From positions 35,026 to 99,025 of the forward strand of contig JAHIQI010000068.1 in NCBI GenBank assembly GCA_018902755.1: a DNA stretch of 64,000 nucleotides. Reading direction: 5' to 3'. Made by a program: the position numbers and the translations under genes. The DNA comes from Pseudomonadota bacterium. GTDB lineage: Bacteria > Desulfobacterota > Desulfarculia > Desulfarculales > Desulfarculaceae. Positions 8,324 through 16,746 of the stretch are shown one piece after another; the stretch's first letter is position 1, and every line of letters begins with the position of its first letter. Below the pieces are notes generated by a model, which worked only from the letters and a program-made list of their open reading frames with translations, was not told the DNA's origin and ran no database searches.

Positions 8324-10645
8324 ATGACGATCATCCTGGAAGGCTGCTCTCCTGCCCCCATGGCCAGTTACCTGAAAGCTTTGGGCTTGTTCCGCCTGGT
8401 TGCGCAGCAAAAAGATGCGTCATGCCAGGGATGGTGGGGGGGAGGCCATCTTCACCTGAAGACCGCACTCACTAAGGAAGAATTGATAGCTTTCCTTGTT
8501 GACGAGTACGCCCCCACACCTTTGGTGGCCCCATGGAACGGGGGAAGTGGCTTCAACCCTGATGATAAGCTGGACGGCATACTGGCCATTCAGAAGAGCA
8601 AAGACCCCCGCTTCGCCACATACCAGGCAGTGATTAACGAGATCAAGTCCTGGCCGGAGTCACCCACCGTGCCCGAGACAGCCGGTGAGATTCGAGCTGT
8701 GCTCGCCAAGGCCACCAATGAATTCAAAGGCAGGAAGCAGGAGGACCTAGCCGCAGTACTGGCGGAAATGGACCGCACTTTGCCGCCCGGTGCAACCTGG
8801 GAGACAGCTCTGGCTGAGGTGGAAGCGCATCCCAAGGATCGAAGCAATCCGGAACAGGACGCCTGGAGGAACTGGTGGAAGGCGGTGAAGAAAGGGCGAA
8901 CATGGGCTACCGGCTTGGCCAGGGGCGCGAGCAAGGAGGCCCTGCTGAACATCTGCCGGTCCCGCTTGCCAGAGACGGCTCTGGAATGGATAGACGCGGC
9001 CTTTGCGCTGGGTAGAGACGGCAAGCCGGACTACAACCCCGTCCTGGGAACCGGCGGTAATGAGGGTAGGCTGGATTTTACCAACAACTTCATGCAACGC
9101 CTGGCCGAACTGCTGCTGGGCGGAAAGCGCGAAGAGACTGTAGCCCTGGCCCGAGCCGCCCTATTCGGCGAAATCACCGACGGTCTAGCTAAGGCATCCA
9201 TAGGACAGTATGACCCCGGACGGGCGGGTGGCTTTAACCAGGGGATGGAGGTCGAGACAAAGGATTTCAAAATCAATCCCTGGGACTTCGTGCTGATGCT
9301 GGAAGGCAGCCTAGTTTTGGCTGGCTCCATGGTACGACGCAGCCCAGTCGATCCCCAGGCCCAGTTGGCCAGCCCCTTCACGGTGCGATTCTCACCGGTG
9401 GGCTTCTCTTCCGGCGAGGCCGGGGAGCAGGGGCGGGCGGAGACCTGGTTACCGGTGTGGGAACGACCGGCCTCGTTGGCTGAGGTGAAGCACCTGTTCG
9501 GGGAGGGACGGGCCAGTCTGCAACGTCGCCAAGCCCGGACCGGCCTGGAGTTCTCCCGGTCGGTCGGTTCCCTGGGGGTGGATCGGGGGATCAAGGGGTT
9601 CCAGCGTTATGTGTACTTGCAGCGCCGAGGGCAGAGCTATGTAGCCCTGCCAGCGGGCAGTATTCCTGTGCGCTATAGCCCGATCCTGGAACTGCTCAAT
9701 GACTTGGACCATCTCCTGCAACCTTTGGACAGGTTCCTGCGAGGATTCAAGAACCCGCCAGCAAGCTTTGCCAGCGTACGGCGCAAGATTGACGAAGCTA
9801 TCTTTACTTGCACTCAAAAGCCTGAACCGGCCAGCTTCCACGCTTTGCTGCGCGTCCTGGGGCGCATGGATAGGCTAGTGGCGATGCGGGACCGCAGCAA
9901 GAAACCCAAGCTCCTTAAGCCGCCCATGGGCCTCTCGCCGGGTTGGCTGGCGGCCTGTGATGACGGCCGCCTGGAGATTAGAGTGGCTGCCGCCCTTGCC
10001 TCCATCGGTCGGTCAGACAAAATCGGTCCCCTGGCCAGCTACCTGGTGGGAGTCTCCGCTGAGCAGCCCTGGCAATGGGACAGCGGGGCGGGCAAGAAGT
10101 GCTGGACGGGAAACTCCATGGAAGAGCGCCTGGGCAACGTTGTGTTACGCCGTCTGTTGGATGCTGAGCGCTACGGTGTGGATGAGCCGCCTTTCAGGGG
10201 CAGGCTAGGCCTCGCGCCCCAAGACATTGGCCTCTTCCTGCAGGGTGCTTGCGATCCTGTAGTCCTGGAGGAACTGCTGTGGGGTCTGATGATGCTGGAA
10301 TGGCGACTCGGGGGCTTAGACAAGACCAGGCTTGCTTGGTCCAGGCCCGTCCAGGCGACGGTGCTGCCTCGGGAGTGGTGCCTGCTCAAACTGTTGCACC
10401 TGCCAGCCCCAGTGCAGGGGGTAAAGATACGCCGCGAACCGCGTATCGCCAGACTTCTGTCCGCCGGACGAGTGGAGGAGGCTTGCCAAGTGGCGATGTA
10501 TCGTTTGCGGGCTTCAAACCTTTCACCCTACCAGGCTACCTATCTAGGCCGTCTGGAACCAGCCCGGCTGCTGGCCAGCCTGTTGATCCCGGTGAGGATG
10601 CAGGCTCGACTGGAACGGGCCGTGCTTCAGCAACCAAAGCAATAA
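8324..10645 (+). CDS. cas8g: Type I-G large subunit Csx17 (Cas8)
   Basis: Large subunit of the type I-G Cascade complex, expected to take part in PAM recognition and R-loop formation. 773 residues. The N-terminus (LEGCSPAPMASYLKALGLFR) and the following W-GGxL, APWNGGSGF and GFNQGMEVETK stretches are typical of the Csx17 family, which has no clear fold outside the subtype. The start ATG has GGAGGGAGGGG just upstream and follows the cas3 stop by 4 bp, so the two are translationally coupled. 23 bp separate its stop from cas7. Csx17 is the signature gene that fixes the subtype as I-G. Confidence 0.9.
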   Translation: MTIILEGCSPAPMASYLKALGLFRLVAQQKDASCQGWWGGGHLHLKTALTKEELIAFLVDEYAPTPLVAPWNGGSGFNPDDKLDGILAIQKSKDPRFATYQAVINEIKSWPESPTVPETAGEIRAVLAKATNEFKGRKQEDLAAVLAEMDRTLPPGATWETALAEVEAHPKDRSNPEQDAWRNWWKAVKKGRTWATGLARGASKEALLNICRSRLPETALEWIDAAFALGRDGKPDYNPVLGTGGNEGRLDFTNNFMQRLAELLLGGKREETVALARAALFGEITDGLAKASIGQYDPGRAGGFNQGMEVETKDFKINPWDFVLMLEGSLVLAGSMVRRSPVDPQAQLASPFTVRFSPVGFSSGEAGEQGRAETWLPVWERPASLAEVKHLFGEGRASLQRRQARTGLEFSRSVGSLGVDRGIKGFQRYVYLQRRGQSYVALPAGSIPVRYSPILELLNDLDHLLQPLDRFLRGFKNPPASFASVRRKIDEAIFTCTQKPEPASFHALLRVLGRMDRLVAMRDRSKKPKLLKPPMGLSPGWLAACDDGRLEIRVAAALASIGRSDKIGPLASYLVGVSAEQPWQWDSGAGKKCWTGNSMEERLGNVVLRRLLDAERYGVDEPPFRGRLGLAPQDIGLFLQGACDPVVLEELLWGLMMLEWRLGGLDKTRLAWSRPVQATVLPREWCLLKLLHLPAPVQGVKIRREPRIARLLSAGRVEEACQVAMYRLRASNLSPYQATYLGRLEPARLLASLLIPVRMQARLERAVLQQPKQ

Positions 10646-10668
10646 AACCGGGCATAGGAGGCTTGACC

Positions 10669-11673
10669 ATGACCTGTGAGATCGACTTTGCAAAACTAAA
10701 GGGGGCCAAGCGGCTTCTGATCGAGGCTCAGCTAAGACCCATCCAGGGTGAACGTTTTCAGACCACCGGATTTGCTGATCTGGGAGCTGCCACCTACCAG
10801 TTGCCGGACGGCACCCGCATGCTGTTAGTGGAGTCGGCCCAGTCCATGGCTAACCGGATGGAGCAAGCGCTTATGGGGCCAGACAACAAGCTGATTCCGG
10901 AGTTGGAAGGTTTGCCCTATGTGGCAGCCAAACTCGAAGGGGATATGGATACGGTCACCAACTCCCTGCTGGAAGCCCACCGGCTGAACTCGCCCTACAT
11001 CATCAGCGACAAAGACTTCAAAGAAGCATTCAGCGAAAAAGCTGGCTACCAGCGCTATCTGCCCTTGGATTGGCGAAAAATCGCGGCTGCCGTGCTGCAC
11101 TACGATGCCAATGCCCTGTTGCATGGAGTTTTCATGGCCAACCTGGAGGACGGGCGGATAAAGATGCCACGGGCGCTGTCAGCCTTCATAGAGGCCAGGA
11201 ACACCAGGGAGGTCTTCACCGGCGGGGTTAAGAATAACTCCATAGACCCCACCGGCAAGATGCGGGCCGTGGACTACGACAAGGATGTGTACGGTAACGT
11301 TCCTTACCAGAGAGTGGAGTTCACAGCTGGCGAGATCACCGCTTACTTCAACTTGGACTTGGGACAGCTGCGCGGTTTCGGCCTTTCGGATGAGGCTGTA
11401 GAATTGCTGATCGCCCTGGCCCTCTACAAGATCGCCTGGTTCCTGGATGAGGGCACCCGGCTGCGCACCGCCTGCGATCTAGCTGTTCACGAGGGGCCGA
11501 CGGTGAAAGAACCGTCAGGCTTTGTGTTGCCGGAGCGGGAATCTCTGCTGGCATGCGTGCAAGATAGGATCAAGGCCTGCAAAAAGCTGTTTGCCGACCC
11601 ACCGGTAACCGAGGTGACCACCAAGGTTAAGCTGGCCAAGAAAGGGAGCGACCAGACCGCCGAGGCGGAGTAG
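10669..11673 (+). CDS. cas7: Type I-G Cas7 backbone protein (Csb1, GSU0053 family)
   Basis: Forms the filament that holds the crRNA. 334 residues beginning MTCEIDFAKLKGAKRL; the stretch RLLIEAQLRPIQGERFQTTGF matches the start of the Csb1/GSU0053 family, and LLVESAQSMANRME follows. The frame is open far upstream, but the true start is ATG 10669: a perfect AGGAGG (10656-10661) precedes it by 7 nt and nothing upstream resembles the family. The C-terminal tail is Lys-rich. 11 bp separate it from csb2. Confidence 0.9.
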   Translation: MTCEIDFAKLKGAKRLLIEAQLRPIQGERFQTTGFADLGAATYQLPDGTRMLLVESAQSMANRMEQALMGPDNKLIPELEGLPYVAAKLEGDMDTVTNSLLEAHRLNSPYIISDKDFKEAFSEKAGYQRYLPLDWRKIAAAVLHYDANALLHGVFMANLEDGRIKMPRALSAFIEARNTREVFTGGVKNNSIDPTGKMRAVDYDKDVYGNVPYQRVEFTAGEITAYFNLDLGQLRGFGLSDEAVELLIALALYKIAWFLDEGTRLRTACDLAVHEGPTVKEPSGFVLPERESLLACVQDRIKACKKLFADPPVTEVTTKVKLAKKGSDQTAEAE

Positions 11674-11684
11674 CGGAGAAGCAC

Positions 11685-13157
11685 ATGAATGCCATAAAGA
11701 TTCGCTTCTTGGCAGGGCGCTTCCATGCCACCCCCTGGGGGCGTAACGTCAACGAGGGAGAGGTGGAGTGGCCGCCCTCACCCTTCCGCCTGGCGCGCGC
11801 TTTGTTGGATGTCTGGTATAGGCGCTTCCCAGAGTTACCCAGGGAGAGGGTGGAGGCTGTGCTGCGCCTTTTGGCTGGTGCTCCAGGCTTCGCGCTTCCC
11901 CCGGCTACCGCCGCCCACACCCGATTCTTCATGAGCGCCAACAAGCCCAATCCTTCGGACCGGCAAAAAATTTTCGATGCCTTCGTGGCTCTGGACAAGA
12001 AGGCCCCGGTCATGATGGCCTTGCCCGGCGAAGCACCGGATGAAGCCCTGAATGACTTAGAGGACTTATTGGACGGTCTGGCCTACCTGGGCCGATCGGA
12101 AAGTTGGTTGGATGCCGGGCTGGTGAGGGACGCCCAGGCCTTGGACATCAACTGCCAACCCGTGGAGCAGGACAAGAGCGCAGGCGAAGAGGTGACCGTA
12201 GCATGCCTGGTGCGGGAGGGCGACTACGATCAGTTAGCCAAAAGACCTCAGGCCAAGCAAGTGGTAAAGGGACGTTTGAAGCCCACCGGCAAGGCAGCTC
12301 CCTGGCTGGACGCTTTGGGCCTTTCCACTGCCGACCTGCTTTCTGAAGGGTGGAGCGACCACCCAGCCATTGAGTGGAGGCGCTACGTCCGTCCGATTGA
12401 TGCCTTGCGGCCCCGCATAAAGCCTGCCGCATTTCCCAGCCCTGCGGTGCGGTCGGTGACCTACTCCCTGGCTGCCACCGTGAAACCAAAGGTGGAAGCC
12501 ACCGTGATCTTCGCTGAAAGGGTGCGAACGATCCTCATGGGCATCCACAGGAAGGTCATGGGCGACGATCCCTCTAAGGCCTCCCCGGTGTTCTCCGGAA
12601 AGGATAGGCGGGGGAAGCCCCTTACCGGGCATAGGCACGCGTTTTTCCTGCCCATGGACACGAACGGAGATGGTCGCCTGGACACTCTGCGAATTCAGGC
12701 CAAGGAGGCTTTTTCGTCTGACGAACTGGAGGCCCTGGACCGTTTGACCAGGGTTTGGCAGTCGGGACGCTTACAGGACGTCAGGCTGGTGCTCACCTCC
12801 ACGGAAAGGGGTAGTGACGGACCTGGCTGCCGGCAATTTGTCAGCGCCACCCCCTTTGTGACGGCCAGGCACTATCGCAAGGGTAGGGGAGACTACCCTG
12901 CGTGGCTGTCGGCGGAAGTAGAGCGGGAGTGCGGTTTCCATGGCCTCCCTGCACCGCTTCAGATCGAGTGGATCGATGGCACGCTGGACGGGGCGCATAA
13001 AACCCGCTGGTGGCAGTTCGTGCGCAACCGGAAAGGTGGGCAGCCTCTGGCGGGGCATGGCTGCATCCTTACCTTTGATGAATCTGTGCCCGGACCCTTT
13101 GCCCTAGGTTCCGGCTGCCACTTTGGCCTTGGATTATTCGTCCCCGTAAAGGACTAA
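11685..13157 (+). CDS. csb2: Type I-G Csb2 (GSU0054 family), Cas5-Cas6 fusion
   Basis: In this subtype Csb2 combines the Cas5 role (binding the crRNA 5' handle) with Cas6 processing of the repeat hairpin. 490 residues. The N-terminus (IKIRFLAGRFHATPWG, then EVEWPPSPFRLARALL) is the GSU0054 signature. The C-terminus has a RAMP-type glycine-rich loop, ALGSGCHFGLGLF, as in Cas6 proteins. GGAGAAG precedes the ATG. This is the last cas gene; the array leader begins right after the stop, so no cas4/1 fusion or cas2 follows. As the likely processing enzyme it is the protein expected to constrain the array's repeat hairpin. Confidence 0.9.
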   Translation: MNAIKIRFLAGRFHATPWGRNVNEGEVEWPPSPFRLARALLDVWYRRFPELPRERVEAVLRLLAGAPGFALPPATAAHTRFFMSANKPNPSDRQKIFDAFVALDKKAPVMMALPGEAPDEALNDLEDLLDGLAYLGRSESWLDAGLVRDAQALDINCQPVEQDKSAGEEVTVACLVREGDYDQLAKRPQAKQVVKGRLKPTGKAAPWLDALGLSTADLLSEGWSDHPAIEWRRYVRPIDALRPRIKPAAFPSPAVRSVTYSLAATVKPKVEATVIFAERVRTILMGIHRKVMGDDPSKASPVFSGKDRRGKPLTGHRHAFFLPMDTNGDGRLDTLRIQAKEAFSSDELEALDRLTRVWQSGRLQDVRLVLTSTERGSDGPGCRQFVSATPFVTARHYRKGRGDYPAWLSAEVERECGFHGLPAPLQIEWIDGTLDGAHKTRWWQFVRNRKGGQPLAGHGCILTFDESVPGPFALGSGCHFGLGLFVPVKD

Positions 13158-13338
13158 AAAACGCCAACCCCTAGCGGGCGAAGAAAACCCGGCCGGTCGG
13201 CGTTTGAGTACTTTTTAAGGATGTCAGGTGGTTGCCTGGGGCAGGCTCTTTGACAACTGAATAGAGTCGCTTTGAGAAAGGACGTTGGCGTTTTTAGGCC
13301 CAGAGTTGCTGCGATTTTGGGGGACTTGCCTATACTCT
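13158..13338 (+). promoter_or_regulatory. CRISPR leader
   Basis: The 181 bp between csb2 and the first repeat. An imperfect inverted repeat (AAACGCC ... GGCGTTT, about 13160-13205) may end the cas transcript. Downstream, TTGACA (13250-13255) and a TATACT (13331-13336) eight bases before repeat 1 are promoter-like elements, although their spacings to partners are not ideal. Orientation is set by the array: the least-changed repeats are at this end and the repeats finish in GTTGAAG. Confidence 0.6.
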
Positions 13339-15019
13339 GTCTCATCCGGGGTTCACCCCCCGGCTCCGTTGAAGGGTTGATTCTCCGGTCTGGATGCTCC
13401 GGTTGTCGGCGTCTCATCCGGGGTTCACCCCCCGGCTCCGTTGAAGGTATGTCTACGCCTGCAACAACTCCGGCTCCCTGGGTCTCATCCGGGGTTCTAA
13501 TCCCGGCTCCGTTGAAGCCCCACCGCGCCTAGATCGTCCACGCAATCCAACCAGCTTCATCCGGTGTTAGAACCCCGGCTCCGTTGAAGAAACCAGTTTT
13601 GCGTTCAGGAGGATGCCTTCGGCGATTCCTGTCCGGGGTGCGACCCCCGGCTCCGTTGAAGCGATCCATTGCTTCAATTGCCACCCGCCAGCAACTAGTC
13701 CCATCCGGGGTTCAAGCCCCGGCTCCATTGAAGCACCTGGGCGGCAATCATGCACGGATATCCACGCCATGTCCCATCCGGGGTTCACCCCCCGGCTCCG
13801 TTGAAGCTGGATGCCCTGGAGCATGCCCTCACCGAAGCTCAGTCTCATCCGGGGTTCACCCCCCGGCTCCGTTGAAGCTGCGGTGCCAGAATCAGGTCTG
13901 CGTTGAGCCGTGTCTCATCCGGGGTTCACCCCCCGGCTCCGTTGAAGCACCGATGACCCCAGGCCCGGCCACAACATCTACAAGTCTCATTCTGGGTTCT
14001 AATCCCGGCTCCGTTGAAGCCCCTGACTCCGCGCGCAGCAACCGCAGGCACCGAGATTCGTCCGGGGTACGCACCCCGGCTCCGTTGAAGCCCGGTTGGC
14101 GCGGCCACGGTGGAAAAGGCCAACTCGGATTCATCCGGGCGCAAACCCAGGCTCCATTGAAGCCAGCAAATGGACGTCATGTATTTGGTGCACCCGGTCT
14201 CATCCGGGTTTATTCATCCCGGCTCCATTGAAGCGATGGTGCGGCCAAGCACACCCACGACGTGACTGAATAATCCGAGGTGTGAACCCCGGCTCCGTTG
14301 AAGCAAGACCAACGGCTCGGCTATTCAGCGGGCAATCGACGATGTATCCGTGGTGCCATCCCCGGCCCCGTTGAAGCACCAGACGGTACTGGCGAATGTC
14401 ATTGTCCTTGTTGGTTGCATCCGGGGTGCGAGCCCCGGCTCCGTTGAAGCTATGATGTCGCTCCTGCTTTTAAGGGGTTGTTTGCGTCTCATCCGGAGTC
14501 CAAACTCCGGCTCCGTTGAAGCGTGGTCACCGGTGCGGGTACGGTAACGATCACCATGTATCATCCGGGATGTGAACCCCGGCTCCGTTGAAGCTGTTGC
14601 TGCTTGATCGCGGTTTTGGCGTACTCAGACTCAACCGGGGCTTAATCCCCGGCTCCGTTGAAGCTTCTCACGCTGCGGATCGATCAGATACCACATGTCG
14701 ATTCATCCGGTGTGCGACCCCCGGCTCCGTTGAAGCGGGTTGAAGCCAGTGTCAATGTGCGTCCATTTTTGACTCATCCGGGGTGGTCGCCTCGGCTCCA
14801 TTGAAGCGACTACGGCAACACGACTGGCTTCTGCGTGGGTGGCTCGTCCGTGGCGCGAACCTCGGCTCCGTTGAAGCTACGGTAACCCTGATACCGATGC
14901 TTATGATGTTCGTCTCATCCGGAGTTCGCACTCCGGCTCCATTGAAGCAGCGGATCGATATTGCCACTGGCCGGTCCACTCCATATTAATCCGGGGACCA
15001 CTTCCCGGCCCCATTTAAG
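13339..15019 (+). CRISPR. CRISPR array, 24 repeats of 36 nt, 23 spacers of 34-37 nt, strongly diversified repeats
   Basis: Leader-proximal repeat: GTCTCATCCGGGG, six-base loop TTCACC, then CCCCGGCTCCGTTGAAG. Repeats start at 13339, 13411, 13482, 13554, 13626, 13698, 13771, 13842, 13912, 13984, 14055, 14127, 14197 (37 nt), 14268, 14341, 14414, 14486, 14558, 14628, 14700, 14771, 14841, 14912 and 14984. Repeats 1, 2, 8 and 9 are identical and repeat 7 differs by one base; nearly every other repeat is unique. Variation is concentrated in the 5' end and the loop, while GGCTCC(G/A)TTGAAG is kept in 22 of 24. Repeats 17 and 23 change CCGGGG/CCCCGG to CCGGAG/CTCCGG, a paired change. The last repeat (ends TTTAAG) is the most decayed. 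Spacers show no match to one another by eye. Transcription is on the + strand. Confidence 0.97.
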
Positions 15020-15082
15020 CTCACTCCTTTTCTGGCTACCCAAACCCCAGACTGTCACATTCAGTGCGGAGGCTAGCTTCGC

Positions 15083-15772
15083 TCAGCTGGCTTGTTCAAG
15101 GATTTGCAGCCTGGCTAGGAGGTTCTTCACCGAAGACTTATGCCAGCGTCCACCTCTTGGGGCCAGCATCCCCCGCCGGTTCAGCTCCTCAGCGATACAC
15201 CCCAGGCTGGTGATACCCTCGGCCTGCAAGGCTTCGATGACCGGGACAAGGTCCGTGGCGTGAGAATCAGCCTTGGTTTTGATGGCCCTAACGGCGGCCT
15301 TGTTGCCTTTGTCTGCCCGCCTGAGAGCCGCTGCACCGTTGGGGTTGCCCAACACTGTCCCCCTGGCCTTAGCGGCTGCCAGGGCCTCCCTGGTGCGCCG
15401 TGAGATAGCCTCTCGTTCCTGCTGGGCGACCAGGGCCATGATGCCTACGGTCAAGTCGTTGGCATCGGGCAGGTCGGCGGCGATGAACTTCACGCCGCTG
15501 TCTCGTAGGGTAAGCAAAAAGGCGGCGTTGCGGCTGAGGCGGTCGAGCTTGGCGATGACCAGGGTGGAGCCGGTGATCTTGGCTAGGTGCAGGGCTTTGT
15601 CCAGGGCCGGGCGGTCGTTGCGCTTGCCACTCTCTACTTCGGTGAATGACTCGATGACATCTGCCTGGCGATTAGCGGCGAAGTCCTCGATGGCCTTCTC
15701 CTGGGCTTCCAGACCTAGGCCGCTTCTGCCCTGGCGGGCGGTGGAGACACGTTTGTAGGCGACTATCCTCAT
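15083..15772 (-). CDS. Small serine recombinase (resolvase/invertase family)
   Basis: 229 residues. The resolvase catalytic domain is clear: YKRVSTARQ, with the nucleophile Ser10, then VIAKLDRLSRN with the conserved Arg pair, and QQEREAISRRT leading into the E-helix. The C-terminus (EELNRRGMLAPRGGRWHKSSV) is a short DNA-binding region. It may resolve, invert or integrate DNA; size fits a resolvase or invertase rather than a large integrase. A GGGAG precedes the ATG by about 7 nt. It faces the end of the CRISPR array, and a 38-bp palindrome lies just upstream of its start. This is a second recombinase, separate from the tyrosine integrase. Confidence 0.9.
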   Translation of the reverse strand: MRIVAYKRVSTARQGRSGLGLEAQEKAIEDFAANRQADVIESFTEVESGKRNDRPALDKALHLAKITGSTLVIAKLDRLSRNAAFLLTLRDSGVKFIAADLPDANDLTVGIMALVAQQEREAISRRTREALAAAKARGTVLGNPNGAAALRRADKGNKAAVRAIKTKADSHATDLVPVIEALQAEGITSLGCIAEELNRRGMLAPRGGRWHKSSVKNLLARLQILEQAS

Positions 15773-15785
15773 GCTGGCTCCCGTA

Positions 15786-15823
15786 GTACAAAACTGCGTA
15801 ACGAACGTTAGGCAGATTTGTAC
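15786..15823. promoter_or_regulatory. 38-bp palindrome upstream of the serine recombinase (candidate res/crossover site or operator)
   Basis: Two 17-bp arms, GTACAAAnCTGCnTAAC and its inverse, flank a 4-bp centre (GAAC), with only two mismatched pairs. It ends 13 bp upstream of the recombinase start codon. Serine recombinases bind dyads of this kind as crossover sites, and often repress their own gene from them. No second copy was seen in the window. Confidence 0.6.
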
Positions 15824-15879
15824 CTAGAGGTTTTGGCTTTGTCAAACTGATTTTTATCGGCCTTTGTTGGGGAGCCGGA

Positions 15880-15908
15880 TTGACAGGGGGCGCTGAAGGC
15901 CCTAGTCT
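15880..15908 (+). promoter_or_regulatory. Sigma70-like promoter for the 184-residue island protein
   Basis: TTGACA (15880-15885), 17-bp spacer, TAGTCT (15903-15908), about 150 bp upstream of the next + strand start codon. The 5' leader in between shows no gene. Confidence 0.5.
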
Positions 15909-16057
15909 GGCGGCTAGGCATCAGGGTGCCTGCCGCTCGCAGCCATACGGCCAAGGTGAAACCCTGAACTTCCTAACACTGGCGGTTTCCATCAATGGGG
16001 CTGACCAGCAACGCGAGCACTGGAATGCTTAGCCCTGTTTTATGATGGAGGACGCCC

Positions 16058-16612
16058 ATGTCTCATCCTTCCACCATCAACCGTGAAGCTGCCAAGGTGC
16101 AGGCGAAAAGACTCCGTGCCTTTCTTGCTGAGAAAGGCATGAACCTGAGCCATTCCCTGTGCTTGGAAGCAATAGCAGCAACCTACGGGATTAAGGACTG
16201 GAACACCATGGCTGCAATGACAGATCATAAGGAAAAGCTCTACGTTGCTAACTGCTTTGCTGAAATGAAGCCGGGTGAAAATGGCGAGGCCAACTCCGGC
16301 TACTTTCAGTATTTCCTACGAGCCGAGTCGCTTGACGAGGTGCTGGACATATGCAAGCGGGAGCTTGCGAAGATTCCCACGAAAGGCAGCCTATTCCATG
16401 CTGGAGACAAGCTAAGCGTGGAATCGATCATCGAACTTGAGGACATCCCTAGTACTGGTGTTCTTTTGAACTTGGAGGTCATGCAAGGTGACCACAGCTC
16501 CATAGGAAGCCTACTCCCATTGGCCGCTTCAGCTGAAGTAGCTACAGCCTATGATGTTGACCCCGGTGAAGATGGGGGGTGTCCGACACCGACACCTCGC
16601 CTTTTGTCGTGA
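16058..16612 (+). CDS. Island protein with N-terminal motif of glyoxalase-superfamily relatives, function unknown
   Basis: 184 residues. The N-terminal stretch (AKRLRAFLAEKG, then LSHSLCLEAIAATYGIKDWNTMAAM) resembles a short helical module (S-Q/L-x-LE-x-x-A-x-x-x-G-x-x-DWN) found in proteins annotated as glyoxalase-superfamily or plasmid-borne. The C-terminal two-thirds has no recognisable fold and ends in a low-complexity Pro/Thr tail. GGAGG lies 6-7 nt before the ATG. It has its own promoter and a terminator downstream, so it is a single-gene unit within the island. It could be accessory cargo; no evidence links it to the CRISPR system. Confidence 0.55.
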   Translation: MSHPSTINREAAKVQAKRLRAFLAEKGMNLSHSLCLEAIAATYGIKDWNTMAAMTDHKEKLYVANCFAEMKPGENGEANSGYFQYFLRAESLDEVLDICKRELAKIPTKGSLFHAGDKLSVESIIELEDIPSTGVLLNLEVMQGDHSSIGSLLPLAASAEVATAYDVDPGEDGGCPTPTPRLLS

Positions 16613-16642
16613 GTGGCCAATAGATCGCCGGAAGTGATTTGA

Positions 16643-16667
16643 GGGGGAGCCTATCGCTCCCCCTTTT
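16643..16667 (+). terminator. Rho-independent terminator
   Basis: GGGGGAGC, 5-nt loop, GCTCCCCC, then TTTT, 31 bp after the stop of the 184-residue protein. Confidence 0.85.
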
Positions 16668-16746
16668 GCTTGATGAGGCTCGGTGCTTCCCCGGCCCCAC
16701 GGGGGGGAGGTGCCGCACCGTTTACAATGAACAGGGCCTCGGATTT

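Noticed and set aside
13584..14231. Long open frames through the CRISPR array on both strands, with repeated peptides such as SGVRTPAPLK and FNGAGVRTPDE
   Set aside because: They are translations of the repeats; repeat-plus-spacer length is close to a multiple of three (about 72), so frames stay open by chance. No ribosome site or family.
15083..15772. Considered whether this gene next to the array could be cas1 or cas2
   Set aside because: The sequence has clear resolvase motifs (YKRVSTARQ, LDRLSRN) and none of Cas1 or Cas2.
16058..16612. Considered as an anti-CRISPR or a Cas accessory protein
   Set aside because: It has its own promoter and terminator and an N-terminal module seen in unrelated plasmid proteins; no positive evidence links it to the cas operon.
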